Shown: piece by piece, positions 1-14,600 of the stretch
How the letters are laid out: every line of letters begins with the position of its first letter
Numbering within the stretch: position 1 is the first letter of the stretch
NCBI GenBank assembly: GCA_964023205.1
Contig: OZ026842.1
Span: 6,362,408-6,426,407 of the forward strand
Source: Lutraria lutraria
Taxonomy: Eukaryota; Mollusca; Bivalvia; Venerida; Mactridae
DNA length: 64,000 bases
Direction: 5' to 3'
Notes under the pieces: model-generated
Told to the model about the DNA's origin: nothing
Seen by the model: the letters and a program-made list of their open reading frames with translations, nothing else
Databases searched by the model: none
Translations under genes and position numbers: made by a program

Positions 1-545
1 CTATATAAAATAGAATAAACCCCAGGGCAGGGTCAATTTTGACCCTAGGGCAATAATTTGAACAAACTTGGTAGAGGTCCACTAGACTATGCTACACACC
101 AAATATTAAAGCTCTAGGCATTGTAGTTTTTGACAAGAAGATTTTTTAAATTTCCTATATAAGTCTATGTAAAATCAAGTTACACCTGGGGGCGGAGCCA
201 ATTTTGACCCCAGGGGAATAATTTGAACAAACTTTGTAGAGTTCCATTAGACAATGCTACATACAAAATATCTCAGCTCTAGGCCCTGTGGTTTCGGACA
301 AGAAGATTTTTTAAGTTTTTTGTATTTGTTGCCATAGCAACCAGAGTTTTTAATGAAATTTAATTTTTTGAACAACTTTGAAAGGGGACCACCCAAGGAT
401 CATTCCAGCAAAGTGTGGTTGCAATCGGCATAGCGGTGTAGGAGGAAAGGTTGTTTTAAGTAAACATGGACGCCATGTAACGACTCACGACGCACGATGG
501 ACGCAGGGTGATCACAAAAGCTCACCCTGAGCACAAAAATGGATA
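1..545 (+). repeat. Interspersed repeat, 'tgaccc...ggggcaataatttgaacaaac' family (partial)
   Basis: Two monomers of roughly 165 bases repeat the sequence of GGGGCAATAATTTGAACAAA, then GTAGAGGTCCACTAGACAAT, then GACAAGAAGATTTTT. The same monomers recur at 8535-9680, 23630-24060 and, reversed, 60300-60660. The left end is cut by the window edge. No coding function seen. Confidence 0.75.
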
Positions 546-589
546 AGTACATGTACCAGCAGTTTTGTTGTTTCCGAGGTTTCAATGAT

Positions 590-778
590 AAGGTAGCTAT
601 TTCACAAATTATCCTGGACTGTATTCTAATCAGTAATGACAAACCTTTCAACAAGGTGCTGGCAACTTCATCACATACGGATGAAAAGCGAAATTTTTGT
701 TTAATTTCAGGTGTACAACCTGCGACAGAGATCCAAATCCAGATCACTGGCTTACTAGTCCAGAGCACTAACTTAGGC
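590..778 (-). repeat. Fragment of tRNA-derived SINE, type 3
   Basis: Shares CCTGGACTGTATTCTAATCA and TTCAACAAGG...CTGGCAACTT with the better copy at 35597-35932. Divergent and incomplete. Confidence 0.5.
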
Positions 779-1064
779 GTAATTTTGGTGAACTAAGAAC
801 AGAACTATATCATCAATAAATGGAACATATACATTGGAGCACTGATTGTTTATTGTTTACTATAAAATGATTTACTGTCACTTACTGATAAATCTGTATA
901 CAATGCACAGAAGCAATGTCCATAAGACAAAGCCAGTGTTCCATACATGATTTGGATGTACAGTCTTCAAGCCAAGAAACAAGAAAATTATAATCTCACA
1001 TGTATTACTGTAAAAAAAAAGTACAACAAAATATAATTTTAATTTTATGAACACCTTTGGGAAT

Positions 1065-1310
1065 GTTTGTTTGTTTGTTTATATCTTGTTTTATGTCTCT
1101 TTTCAAGCGTCATATGAGGCGAACAGTTCACCTGAGCATCGTTCCTGAGAACAACCATTACTAGACACCTCTGTAAGCAACTGCCTACTATCTCAGATAA
1201 AGAGTCATGGTCAGTAGTGGGGCTCGAACAAACAACTCTCTATCAGTGAGAGGTTACTGTGATTTGAAGTCAGTGACCTTAACCAATCGACCACGGAGGT
1301 GGGTCCTTTG
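1065..1310 (-). repeat. tRNA-derived SINE, type 1
   Basis: On the minus strand it begins with a tRNA-like head: box A TGGTCGATTGGTTAAGG and box B GTTCGAGCC, followed by a unique body ending in a TTTG-rich tail. A second copy with the same body is at 26805-27042, in the same orientation. Confidence 0.72.
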
Positions 1311-2069
1311 GAAATGAAATATTAAAACCTTATAATCTTGACCAATCTTGACCTGACTGCTAAGTTTCGATGCAAGGATGTTACATACCAAGTTTTATCA
1401 GGATTGGTAGGACCAAACACAACATATTGAGTAGTAACTGATTTTCTATCTTTAGTAACAGTGACCTTAACCCGACTGACCCAAAATACAATCCAAAGCT
1501 TGGTTTTCATGAAAGGATGCTATATACCAAGTTAAGTAAGGATTGGTTGATCCAAACTTATAATAAATAATCCTATAATAAATTTGAACTTGCCATTAAA
1601 TTATTATGGTTGTCATAAGAATCCTTTAGTTTATTAAACAAATTTACAAACCTTATGACTTTGGCAAAGAACTTGCAAGCAAGTTTTGACTTATTTGTGA
1701 TATTATTAAATGCGTATTGCATCTGGGTCAAGCCACATCCGATAATGCTGAAAAATGATCAGAACATTCAAGTGGTAATAAAATCCTATAGATATAGGCA
1801 CATTACATGGCATTAATTTTATCAGTTTTCAAATAATTTTATCAGTTTTCAAATTTTGAATATATTTTTTAGAATAAGGCACAATTCTATAACATAACTA
1901 TTATGAATCATTTTCCACATAAATTCATTAAATGGCAAAATGCGATAAAGAAATTCTGAAACAATAAATAATTACTTGACTTACGATACAAATAATTATA
2001 ATTTAATATCTTTGAATTTAGTTTTAAACAATAGCGCAGATGTGGATTATGAATTTTGCACTCAACATA

Positions 2070-2370
2070 AATCAAACATTTTATCTAGAACATTTGATAT
2101 TAAGCTAGAAATGTGTGTGGATGACACCAATACCCCCGCTGAGAAATAAGTAAAAATAGGGGCCATAACTCCTATGACAATGTTTGAATTTAAATAGAAA
2201 TCAAACTCGAAGTGCTGTAATTCACTATCATACACCTTCATGTAAAATATGAAACCAATCCAAGAAATATTTGAGTTATCACTCGAAAACCATAAACTGA
2301 ACAGATGGACAAACAGAACGTTGGACAGGACTGACACTTAATGCCCTTCCGCCAGTTTGAATGGCGGGAA
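2070..2370 (-). repeat. Interspersed repeat fragment
   Basis: On the minus strand it starts GGCGGAAGGGCATTAAGTG and ends GGGGGTATTGGTGTCATCC, the G-run/C-run terminal style of the other interspersed repeats here (5255-5522, 18248-18750). An ORF through it is not thought to be coding. Confidence 0.5.
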
Positions 2371-2406
2371 CATAATATTACACACATTGTATAGACCAAT
2401 ACTAAC

Positions 2407-2600
2407 CTTATGATTCCTGAGAAATGGAACATTTCTGCGACAATATAAGATTCATATGCAAATCCAAATATGATAATGGGTTCAACCACCTTGACCGAGT
2501 TAGTGTACTTTGTAATGAATGAAGACACGAGCCCGGAGACGACACCAATCATTAAACCACCGAACACAACTACAAGAAACTTCACAATACCTAGCACCAC
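2407..2600 (-). CDS. NHE exon 10 (last exon inside the window)
   Basis: Residues 276-340: VVLGIVKFLVVVFGGLMIG, then a loop with SVKVVEPIIIFGFAYESYI and AEMFHFSGIIR, matching NHE sequence after the Glu-Ser-Leu-Leu-Asn-Asp helix. Acceptor GCTTTACAG, donor GTTAGTATTG. The next exon would be left of 2400; none recognisable lies in 1-2400. Confidence 0.92.
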
Positions 2601-5600
2601 CTGTAAAGCAATTTCAAATACAGTCAAACTTGTGATCTGTGAACAAAGGCCACCCTTGTGAAAGACATAATATGGCCTTCATTGGCAGGTGACCTTTATT
2701 TAGAACACATTTTGCTTTAAATACCCATTGACACTTGTTAAAAGAATGGCCATTATTCACATCATTATCGCCAGTATTTTTATCGTTTAAAAGCATTCCT
2801 AACAATCAGAAATTTTGTAACTGATTATTTTGGTACTTAAAACCATGAATTTTTTGTTTTAGTATTCAGTAAATGTTTACTATATTACTTATAATCTGTA
2901 ATTGTCTACTATATTACTTATAATCTGTAATTGTCTACTATATTACTTATAATCTGTAACTGTCTACTATATTACTTATAATCTGTAATTGTTTACTATA
3001 TTACTTATATTCTGTAATTGTCTACTATATTACTTATAATCTGTAATTGTCTACTATATTACTTATAATCAGTAAATGTTTACTATATTACTTATATTCT
3101 GTAAATGTTTACTATATTACTTATAATCTGTAAATGTTTACTATATTACTTATAATCAGTAAATGTTTACTATATTACTTATATTCTGTAAATGTTTACT
3201 ACATTACTTATAATCTGTGAATGTTTACTATAGTACCTATAATCTGTAATTGTCTACTATATTACTTATATTCTGTAAATGTTTACTATATTACTTATAA
3301 TCTGTGAATGTTTACTATAGTACTTATAATCTGTAATTGTCTACTATATTACTTATAATCAGTAAATGTTTACTATATTACTTATAATCAGTAAATGTTT
3401 ACTATATTACTTATATTCTGTAAATGTTTACTATATTACTTATAATCTGTAAATGTTTACTATATTACTTATAATCAGTAAATGTTTACTATATTACTTA
3501 TATTCTGTAAATGTTTACTACATTACTTATAATCTGTGAATGTTTACTATAGTACCTATAATCTGTAATTGTCTTCTATATTACTTATATTCTGTAAATG
3601 TTTACTATATTACTTATAATCTGTGAATGTTTACTATATTACTTATAATCTGTAATTGTCTACTATAGTACTTATCATCAGTAAATATTTACTATATTAC
3701 TTATAATCAGTAAATGTTTACTATATTACTTATAATCTATAATTGTCTACTATATTACTTATAATCTGTAAATGTTTACTATGTTACTTAGAAAGATTGG
3801 TTACTTTAGTTCTTAAAACTGGGTCAGTTTCTTTATCTTCCAAAGGGTTGAATATTTTTCACATTCTTTACTACATTTTTATGCCCCCCTTCGAAGAAGA
3901 GGGGGTATATTGTTTTGCTAGCCTGTCGGTCTGTCTGTCTGTCTGTCGGTAGACCAGTTAGTTTCCGATCGATAACTCGTCAACGGATTGACCGATGGGC
4001 CTGATACTTCACAGGTACATTCGCCTTGGACAGTAGATGACCCCTATTGAAATTGGGGTCACTAGGTCAAAGGTCAAGGTCACTGTGACATTGAGTGTGA
4101 AAACCTTTTTCGATCGATAACTCGTCAACGGATTGACCGATGGGCCTGATACTTAGCTGGTGCATTGGCCTTGGACAGTAGATGACCCCTATTGAAACTG
4201 GGGTCACTAGGTCAAAGGTCAAGGTCACTGTGACATTGAGTGTGAAAATCGTTTCCGATCGATAACTCGTCAACAGATTGACCGATGGGCCTGATACCTT
4301 GCAGGTGCATTGGCCATGGACACAATGTGACCCCTATTGAAACTGGGGTCACTAGGTCAAAGGTCAAGTTCACTGTGACATGGAGTGTGAAAATCGTTTC
4401 CGATCGATAACTCGTCAACAGATTGATGGATGGGCCTGATACTTTGCAGGTGCATTGGCCTTGGACAGTAGATGACCCCTTTTGAAATTGGGGTCACTAG
4501 GTCAAAGATCAAAGTCACTGTGTCATGGAGTTTGAAAATCGTTTAAGCGATAACTCTGTGTCAAGGCCCTGTTTGGGGGGCATATGTCTCTGACCGCGGA
4601 GCTCTTGTTAAAGTTTGTATCAAGGGCGCAATTGCTCTGACATCTGTTGGGAGATAACTACCTGACTAGTATAGCAAAAACACCCTTCATGAGCAGATAA
4701 ATTTTGTTTTCATACATAGAGTAAGAAGACTGGAAGATCCCCTTACCTGATCAGCTTCGATGACTTCCATACGGTTATATGTTTGCATAACATTATATAA
4801 AACAACAGTAACACCATCATTTAACAAGGATTCACCAAACACAAGAAAGTATAACATGTTGTTAACACCCACTTCTTGAAATATAGCTAAAACCTGAAAC
4901 ATAAAAACATATAAAATCTGACAGACACATTATTATGTTTATGTTCTTATTGTATTTATGACAAAATATAAGATGCAGTAAATTGATAATATCCTACATG
5001 TAGTTCATTAACATCCTTTGAAAAAGTGCCATCAGACACATTAAAATTCCTTGCCAAAACATTAATAAAATAACATCTAAGGAACAAAATCACCCTCATC
5101 TACAAACAGAACCAATGACTTTTACTAATACATACAATGAAAGGATCATTTGCTTATACTTTTTATATTGAATCCATTGAATTGAGGTCAGACGAAAATA
5201 CAGGTTTTCAGTGATTGAGTTCCCATCCCCATCTTTAATCAACAGATAAATAAAACTAGAGCTGTCACAGAGGTGACTAATGCCCCCACCGCCGCTTTGA
5301 CACTATACAGCTGAGTTCAGGGGGACATAACTCTGCAATGAGTGAATTGCTAAGCATGAAAATTATGTCTTCATGGTGATAACATATTTCAAGTTTCATT
5401 GCAATCACTTAAAAAATGTGGAAGAAGTTCGCTCCACAAACTTTATGCGGAGGCACAGACCGACCGACAGACCGAACGACCGACAGAGTGACTCCAATAA
5501 ACTTCGTTTGCGGGGGTTTAATAAAACAGATACTTACAGCCACTGGGTCTACGGCTACAATAAGGGCACTGAATACTAATATCTGCACAATATTAGCCTT

Positions 5601-8600
5601 AGGGTCTTCCATGGCCCCTACTTCTGCTAACCCCCATAATGACAGACCTACAAATAAATATAAAGAAATGAATTATAATCACACAAAAAATCAGAATCAT
5701 AAAACATTGTCTGGTTGTTGAGATAGTCCAAATTCTCAAATGATTATTCTCACAAAGTCTCACTTCATTAGAAAGGAAAAATCAATCAAACATAACATCA
5801 TAAATGTCACTGTTTCTCCAGATTTAAAGTATTACTGATGGAATAGTTCAGATAATACATTTAAAGTTTTCAATCACAATAACTTGGTTTTCTAGTCAGT
5901 ATTAAAACAAGAAATAATGAAATTCTAACAGAAACATGGAGATAATCTTTCATTGCAAAAATACCACCATAAACAGTAGGCAAGGAGATTCCTGAAAGAT
6001 ACTGCACCAGTAGCTATATGCCGATGAGAAGTATAGGAACACTGCAGGCATTGACAAATTATATACTAGGCAACAGATAAAATCAAAGTACTGAAAGTAC
6101 TGTCGGACTTGATTTTTACCATACGAGACAAAAGAGAGAAATGTGTACCCACATCGTTCGAGCCCATACCAATAGTTTAACATTTAAAATTACGGACCGA
6201 TTTTTCATTCATATTGTAATGCAGGTCATATGCATATAGGTAAATGACATAAGCTAGGGCTTTACTATAGTCCCTTTGCTAAAATTTTAAAATGAAAAAA
6301 GCCTGATATTGGAAGGTTTAATGATTAGCACATTAACTGAGGACAATTTAATTGCATTTAAAACTCTTTATTGTACAAAACTAGTAAACAACACTTCAGT
6401 AACAGTAAATACAAACATTGATTCTTCTGGTTTTAACACAACAGAACATCGTCGCATTGAACACATTCAGGGTCACTCAAATAAAAAAGGTCCTGACACA
6501 GTAGAGTAAGACCTATATGACCTATAGTTAACCTACTAGCCACTGCGGGGAGTGAGTCTATAAATAGCGATTCCGTCATCAAAATAACACTAGTTGATGT
6601 GAATATCCCGGAATACGATTAAATGAGAATTCGCTTTGTAATATTAAGAAATGTTAGAAAGGCACAAAACACACACATCGATGGTAGATTGTTGCAAATG
6701 CATGAATACGTCCGTGGAGATTTTTCTGAAAGTTCTATCGAACGAAAACCGAAAGTAGAACTACTTTTACGGCAAGATATTTTATTGGACAGTGAATACG
6801 CGGTTTTAATTCTACGCATTTGAAATCTCATGTATCTACCGACAAGCACTTATTTAGATACATGACTCTTTCCATGTAGTTACAATAGAATGATTTGAAA
6901 TGTATTTAGATCTGACACACTTAATTGGGGAAAGATTCCAGATACTTCTATATAAACATACCATTTAGTTGCGTACTATTTCCTTTATATGACATTCTTT
7001 TAACCAAGCTGTTATGGAGTCCAGCGACAAATATAAGTCAATGATTACAAAGGACTTGATTTTGATAAAAATCAAGTCCAAAAATCAAGGATCTAAATTT
7101 ATAGTGCTTAGCTTGACCATTTTTGACCATCAGAGCTAATCTATTTAGTGAAATTTTAACAGATGAAATAAATTAGTGAACAATGTATATATGTACATGA
7201 ATCCTAAATTACTGCCATACAGATCTATATATGTTTGTTTGACATCATACACTTACTTATAATGAATCATCCAGTGATATAAGACCATTTTGTCTCAAAT
7301 TGTAGTGAAAATCAACTATAAGTATCTACCCAATCACTTTAACATTACTATTGTAAAGACAAGTCAAGGTTAAGCAGTGTTTTCAATAAGAGGCAACAAG
7401 AGGCTAAATTGACTGCTTAGAAAATTGGCCACCCAGAAATCCTGAATATATTATTTACGATGTTAGAAATGAGCATGGAAAGCCTTTTTTAATCAAGGTT
7501 TGGCATCTTACAGGAAAATTTTATGAAAACCCTTGTTAAAGGTAGGTTAGTATAGAAGGCTACATAATTACACAACATCCTGGTACTTACCAATAGTGAA
7601 ACATGCAATCACAGTGCCCTAAAAAAGCAAAAAAATAAAACCATGCCATCTTTGTATACAATCAACATGCATAAAAAGCCTAACAATGTTTAGTGCATTA
7701 CAAACAAATGAAACTATCACTTCCTAGCATTTGTTTTTATTTGTGAATTTATCACAATTCTAATACACTCTCTCTCTGACAAACCAAACATATTTCCCCC
7801 CAAGTCAATCTTTTAAAATAGCACACTGATTCAGACATTAAACTAATTTTAAGTTTTTTCATCTATTAAATTTTAGTCTGAGGAATAATTGGCAAAACAA
7901 AGCAGTGTTGAAAATTGAAGAGCTATCATGAAATAAGAATAAAATCAACAAATCTTATCATGTTAGTACCTCAGATAGACATATCAATATACAGTCAAAC
8001 CTGTGTTAGCAGTCACCTCCAAATAAAGGCCACTCTGAGAATAAAGACCATTCTTTTAAAACTGTCATTAATTACAGGACTTTTATGATAGGCAGAAAGG
8101 GGCCTATCCTTAATTTTGGAGGAAAATAACACATAATTTTTTCATAAGGGAAAGAAAAAACTTGAATTTATTGAATTTTCCTGAAACGACGCCTGTTAAC
8201 AGCCTCTGCTATAGAAGGAGAAAAAGTTGTGGATTATTTAGAACAAAATAATCTCTAACTAAAGATCAACTGTCAATAAAGGCTTATCTTATGGCCTTTG
8301 TTCACAGGTTTGACTGCGTTTGGTAAATGTCTTAATTACAGGTATTGTAAACATCTGAGTGCATGTCAACTAGAAAATTACATACTTGTAACACACATCA
8401 CAGTTAAATATAGCAAACTCATCTGATCAAACATTAAATATCCCACATTTCATATATATGTATCATCACACATACAGTATTGTTAGTACATACCAAATCA
8501 CCACATATTCAGGGGTAAAAGTAGGAAATTAAAAAACAAGAGGGCCATGATGGCCCTATATCGCTCACCTGAGCATTGTAACATTAAAGGATAATTAAAT

Positions 8601-11600
8601 CAAGGAACGTTATTTGACATGGTAAAGAGTTATCTACCCCGACTGTTCAGTAGTTGTTGAAATCAACTGACCCCCAGGACCAGGCCAATATTGACCATGG
8701 GGCCATGATTTGAACAAACTTGTTCCACAAGAAAATGCAACATCCAAAATATCTAAGCCCATGGTTTTGGACAAGAAGATTTTTTAACTTTTCCTATACA
8801 AGTCTAAATAAATCAAGTGACCCCCAGGGCGGTGCCAATTTTGACCACGGGGCCCATAATTTGAACAAACTTCGTAGCGGTCCACTAGACAATGCCACAT
8901 ACAAAATATCGAAGCAATATGCTACATACCAAATACTTAAGCTCTAGGCCAAGTGGTTTCAGAAAAGAAGATTTTTTAAATTTTCCTATATAAGTCTATA
9001 TAAATCAAGTGACCCCAGGGGCTGGGCCAATTTTGATCCTAGGGCAATATTGGGAACAAACTTGGTAGAGGTCCACTAGGCAATGATATACACAAAATAT
9101 CAAAGCTCTAGGCCCTCTGGTTTTTGAGAAGAAGATTTTTAAAATTTTCCTATATAAAATAGAGTTAACCCTGGGGTGGGGCCAAATTTGAACCCGGGGC
9201 CCATTATTTTAACAAACTTGGTAGAGGACCACTAGACAATGCCACAAACAGAATATCGAAGCTCTAGGTCTAGTGGTTTTTGAACAAGAAGATTTTTTCA
9301 ATTTTCCTATTTAAGTCTATAATGTATATAAATCAAGTGACTCCCGTGGCGGGGCCAATTTTGATCCTAGGGCAATATTTGGAACAATCTTAGTAGAGGT
9401 CCACTAGGCAATGCTACACACCAAATATCAAAGCTCCAGGTCCTCTGGATTTTGAGAAGAAAAATCCTTCCGGTTGCTATGGCAACCAGAGTTCTTCATG
9501 AAATGGAATTCTTTGAACAACGTTGGTAGAGCTTCAAACTGTGACGTTTTGCTGAAATTGATTCAGTGGTTTAGGAGGAAATGTTGTTTAAAGAAATTGT
9601 TGAAGACAGACGATGGATTACGATGGACACAGCTTGATCCTAAAAACTCACCTTGGCACTCTGTGCCAGGTGAGCTAAAACAACAAAAATTTGGCAGAAA
9701 ATCACAATAACAAAAAACAAATTTACAGACAATGCAGACTTCGCGATAGGCAAAAATATCTGCTGGACATTCGGTCTGACAAGCTTGAAAATTCCGTCGG
9801 ACCGAAAGGAAATCTGTCATGCCGAAAAAAGTACAAATGCATATACATCAGGTAAATAAGTCCCCGAACAGCCAGTTCAATGAGATAAGATTCTTTATTG
9901 GACCGACACACAATCTATCGGACAAGTCCGCCTTTCGAAAGTCTGCAATGTCAGTAAATATGTTGATCTAATCAGACAAGGGGTACCCCCCTCAAATTTC
10001 TAAAATCTTAACACTTTTACACCTGCATATGGCATAATAGTTAGTTAATTTTCCCTATGTAAAACAAATCCATTCACATAAATTAATAGGGATCTGTAAT
10101 ACTTCTGCGAGTAATAATTATGGACATTAATTGGTTAACCGTTCAAATATTCACACATTATATTATCAGTAAGTTAATTCAGCAACTTTTTGAAATTGCG
10201 TATTTTACCAAAAATTATAATTTTATTACTTAATATAAAATGTATAAAAATTCAATTAATTTCCTTATTCATTTGCTGACTGTCAAGGATTATCTGTTTA
10301 AAGTATCAAATTAATTAAATTTTTACTAAGAACTTTATTCAGATTTTTGTATCCTGACTAACCTCAGAATTGCAAGTGGAACAGTCCAAATTGATTAAAA
10401 GATCAGTTCATAACATACACATAGGGAATGCAAGGTTGAAAAACTTGGCACCAGAAACATAATTATAATGTTCGTCAAGTTTACTTACCACAACAGAATA
10501 CATGATTATACTTCCAAGGTTGTCTGTAAATGTTCGATCATGTAAACTGAATGCTGCCTCTAATATGATACTAAAATATATTTCAAATATACATTAAATG
10601 AAGTTATCTAATCATACAAGTTGTTCATCTAGAAGAATCTACTTATACATTAAACAAGACAATAACTAGAAAAGAAAATCTCTCTTATTTGTTCAGATAC
10701 CTTTGTTGCAGACATTCGACTGACAGTTTGTGAGTTTGAGATCTGGGCAAGGTAAATGCATCTAAATAACAATCTGAATGTATTGTATCTAATGTCCCCT
10801 ATCTAATTAATATGTCATGAAGGCAGAGGCTCTGAGCTGATCAGAAATAGAGAGGAAAACAGGTTAGTACTGCTAGGAAACCTAACATGTGCTGGTTAGG
10901 ACTATTTTTTTTACAGTCACTAACAGTGGATATAGGTAATCAGATACAGTTTTAAAAGGTAATCAGTTACTTACAGTGGTAAAAGATAATCAGATACAGT
11001 TTTAAAAGGTAATCAGTTACTTACAGTGGTAAAAGTTAAACAATTACTTACAGTGGTAAAAGGTAAGCATATACTTACAGTGGTAAAAGGTAAACAATTA
11101 CTTACAGTGGTAAAAGGTAAACAGTTACTTACTGTGGTAAAAGGTAACCATCATAGTGGTAAAAAGGTCAACAGTTACTTACCATTGTAAAAGGTCAACA
11201 GTTACTTACTGTGATAAGGTAAACTGCAACAGTGATAAAAAGGTAAACAGTTACTTACAGTGATTGAAGGTAAATAGATACTTACAGTGATAAAGCAAAC
11301 AGACACAGTGTTTAAAGGTTATAGATACTTACAGTGCACAAAAAAGGTAAAGGATAGGTTTATAGTCTGAAATTTATATACATACCAGTATTCAACTGAC
11401 TTTCACAAGTTACCCCCCAATCACTGGGTTATAGGTCGTCAGTTAACACTTAAGTGGTAAAAGGTAAACAAATACAGTGGTAAAAGGTAAACACAAACTT
11501 ACAGTGGTAAAAGGTAATCTCATACTTACAGTGCTAAAAGGTAAACATAAACTTACAGTGATAAAAGGTAAACATACCCTCATGAAACAGAATGTCTGAA

Positions 11601-14600
11601 GTTTGTCTGAATTGAGCTGAATGAATGCTGAATGAATGCTGAATACAGTCTTACAGAAATATTGATGACTGAATTATTGCTGAACAACAATATCAATCAT
11701 CTGAATACTGTCTGAATGAAAGTTGAACAGTGCTGACAAAGTTCAGACCGGTTTCAGTCAAGGAATATGTCTGAAGAAATACTGAAAAAAGTCTGACAGA
11801 TTCAGCCTCAATGTTCAGTCTTTTTTCAGCTTCAACAAATGTCTGAAGAATTACTGAAAAAAGTCTGACAGATTCAGCCTCAATGTTCAGTCTTTTTTCA
11901 GCTTCAACAAATGTCTGAAGAATTACTGAAAAAAGTCTGACAGGTTCAGCCTCAAGGTTCAGTCTTTTTTCAGCTTCAACAAATGTCTGAAGAATTACTG
12001 AAAAATGTCTGGCTGGTTCAGACTCAAGGTTCAGTCTTTTTTCAGCTTCAACAAATGTCTGAAGAAATACTGAAAAAAGTCTGTATGCATCACTGTATAC
12101 TATATACATGTACATGTATGGATACATGCTCAGACCCAAAGATGGTTACATCAATTTAAGATTGCACATGTATAATAAAATTATATTGATGTAATTTTAA
12201 AATTTCAAGAGTTACAGATTCTGATTTTTTAAAAAGGCTGAAATATTCAGACTTTTGATGACATCACAGGTCACATGGTGTAATTCAAAATGGCTGACAG
12301 TTAAGAAATAACCAAATGATGTGTGGCTTTAATGAAAATAGAAACACTGCTGAATACATGATGCTTATGAACTAGTAAGTGTACTGGTAATTAGGTTCAT
12401 GTATAAATTCATTATTTACAACTGAAAACCAAACAAATTAATAAGAGATGCATATTAAAGAGATGATTATGACAGAATTAAGTGGGTGGGGTATGATGGA
12501 ACACCACAATGTATCTTCTGGAAGTATCATGCACATGCATTTGAATTTTTATGAATCATATTTTTTCATGCTTTTTATTGAAATATTTGAATTTATCTGT
12601 ATATATTCACCAGGATAAAAGTCATATCTCATTATTTTAAAACAGTGAAACATTGAAATTTGAAAAACCTTGACCATTTATTATGACCCTCTGTTTTTTC
12701 CATTAGAGGCTGCACTTGCCTTTGTTGCTGTTAAATATATATAATTATATGAATAATACCCACCATATAATGTGAGCAAAGCTTCTAATATAGGTTTCCA
12801 AGTATTATAGAATGATTCATGGAGGGGCTGGCTTGACATGTCTGAAAATCTTCTGAATATTTCTCTGAATAAAGTCTGAGTGATCTAGCTCTCTGAACAG
12901 TATCTGAATACTGTTTCTGAATATTGTCTGAAAACATTGTCTGAGCAGTATCTGAATACTTTTTCTGAATTCTGTCTGAAAAAAATTGTCTGAATCGTAC
13001 TTCTGAATTAAGTCTGATCTGTCTGAATTATGTCTGGATTGTTCCATAATAAGCCAATTTTCAGCATCTCAGCCATTATTCAGACAAAAAAGTCTGAATC
13101 TTAAAGTCTGAATTTAACTGAACAGTGTTGTCAGACAAGATTCAGAAATACATACAGGGCTGAATTTTTCTGAATTTGTGTCTAAGACATGATTCAGCAT
13201 TTGTATTTTCAGAGTATCAGTACACATTCAGCAATTGTGCAGACTGTATTCAGACAATTTTCAGTAAAAATTCAGACTGATTCAGATCAAATTCAGACCA
13301 CACTTTTCATGAGGGATAAACTTGCAGTGGTAAAAGGTAAAACACAAACTTACAGTGGTAAAAGGTTAACATATACTTACAGTGGTAAAAGGTAAACACA
13401 AACTTACAGCGATAAAAGGTGATCATATACTTACAGTGTTAAAAGCTAAACAGATACTGTGGTAAAAGGTAAACAGTCACTAAGAGTGGTAAAAGGTAAT
13501 CATATACTTACAGTGGTAAAAGCTAAACAGATACTGTGGTAAAAGGTAATCATATACTTACAGTGGTAAAAGGTGAAGAGTCACTTACAGTGGTAAAAGG
13601 TAATCATATACTTACAGTGGTAAAAGGTAATCATATACTTACAGTGGTAAATGGTAAACAGATATTTACTGTGGTAAAAGGTGAACAGTCACTTACAGTG
13701 GTAAAAGGTAAACAGCTACTTACGGTGGAAGTAAATATAAGAAGAACTGATGTGGTTCAAAAAATGATAAGTCCTCGGCACCACCAGAAAAACTGGAACA
13801 AATTACAATAGATTAACAAAAACAATTCAATATCATAAACAGCAATAGAAAAGATAATAAAAATAAATAATAATGAAAATACTAGAGTAGTAAAATTTAA
13901 TGTGATATCAAAATACATCAACCATCATGATCAATAATCATATTAATTTATTTATTTATTTATCTGTTGTTTAACAACTCATTCAACAGTTTTGTTCATT
14001 ACAGGGCCACCTCAGAGAGAGGGGAGATAAGATACAGGAGAACTGGGCATTTATATCCCTACCCTTATTCAAGTAGTTTATTCTGGAAGTTTATCATGCC
14101 TGGTGTAAAGCCCTTTTCCTGTGATTTTCAAGAAATAGTATTTGGCTCGGTAGTTGGGATGGTACACTGAAAAAGTGTCCCTGGCAGAGCTGAGATTTGA
14201 ACCCATGACCTTTCGTTCATGAGTCCAGCGCGTTACCACTAGACACCCGATCATCTTGAATATTATTAATTTTTGTAATAAAATACTAATTTGTACTTAC
14301 AAGATTATTGCACCAAAAATGACACCAAGTAGAATCAAGACACTGAAAAAAAATTACAGTAAAATTCATACAACTTATAACCTACACTATTTACATCAAT
14401 CTACATCATACAATTGATAACCTACAATATTTACATCAATCTACATATTTATAACATGACTTAATCTCACATAAAAACAATTCATAACATATTAAGAATA
14501 TTTCTCAATTTTGCAGAAATAGTTTATATTAATGGGGAAGTATTGATACATAATTTATTTATTTATTGGGTCATTATTTTTTTAACAATTTTTTTGTTAC

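Noticed and set aside
5409..5612. Continuation of exchanger exon 8 reading frame beyond DPVA into SICFIKPPQTKF
   Set aside because: It reads past a strong GTAAGT donor into an interspersed repeat; joining at the donor gives the family sequence DPVAVLAIF instead.
11693..12139. 148-codon minus-strand ORF with 24-residue repeats
   Set aside because: Lies on the 72-bp tandem repeat inside a non-autonomous TIR element; open by period, not by selection.
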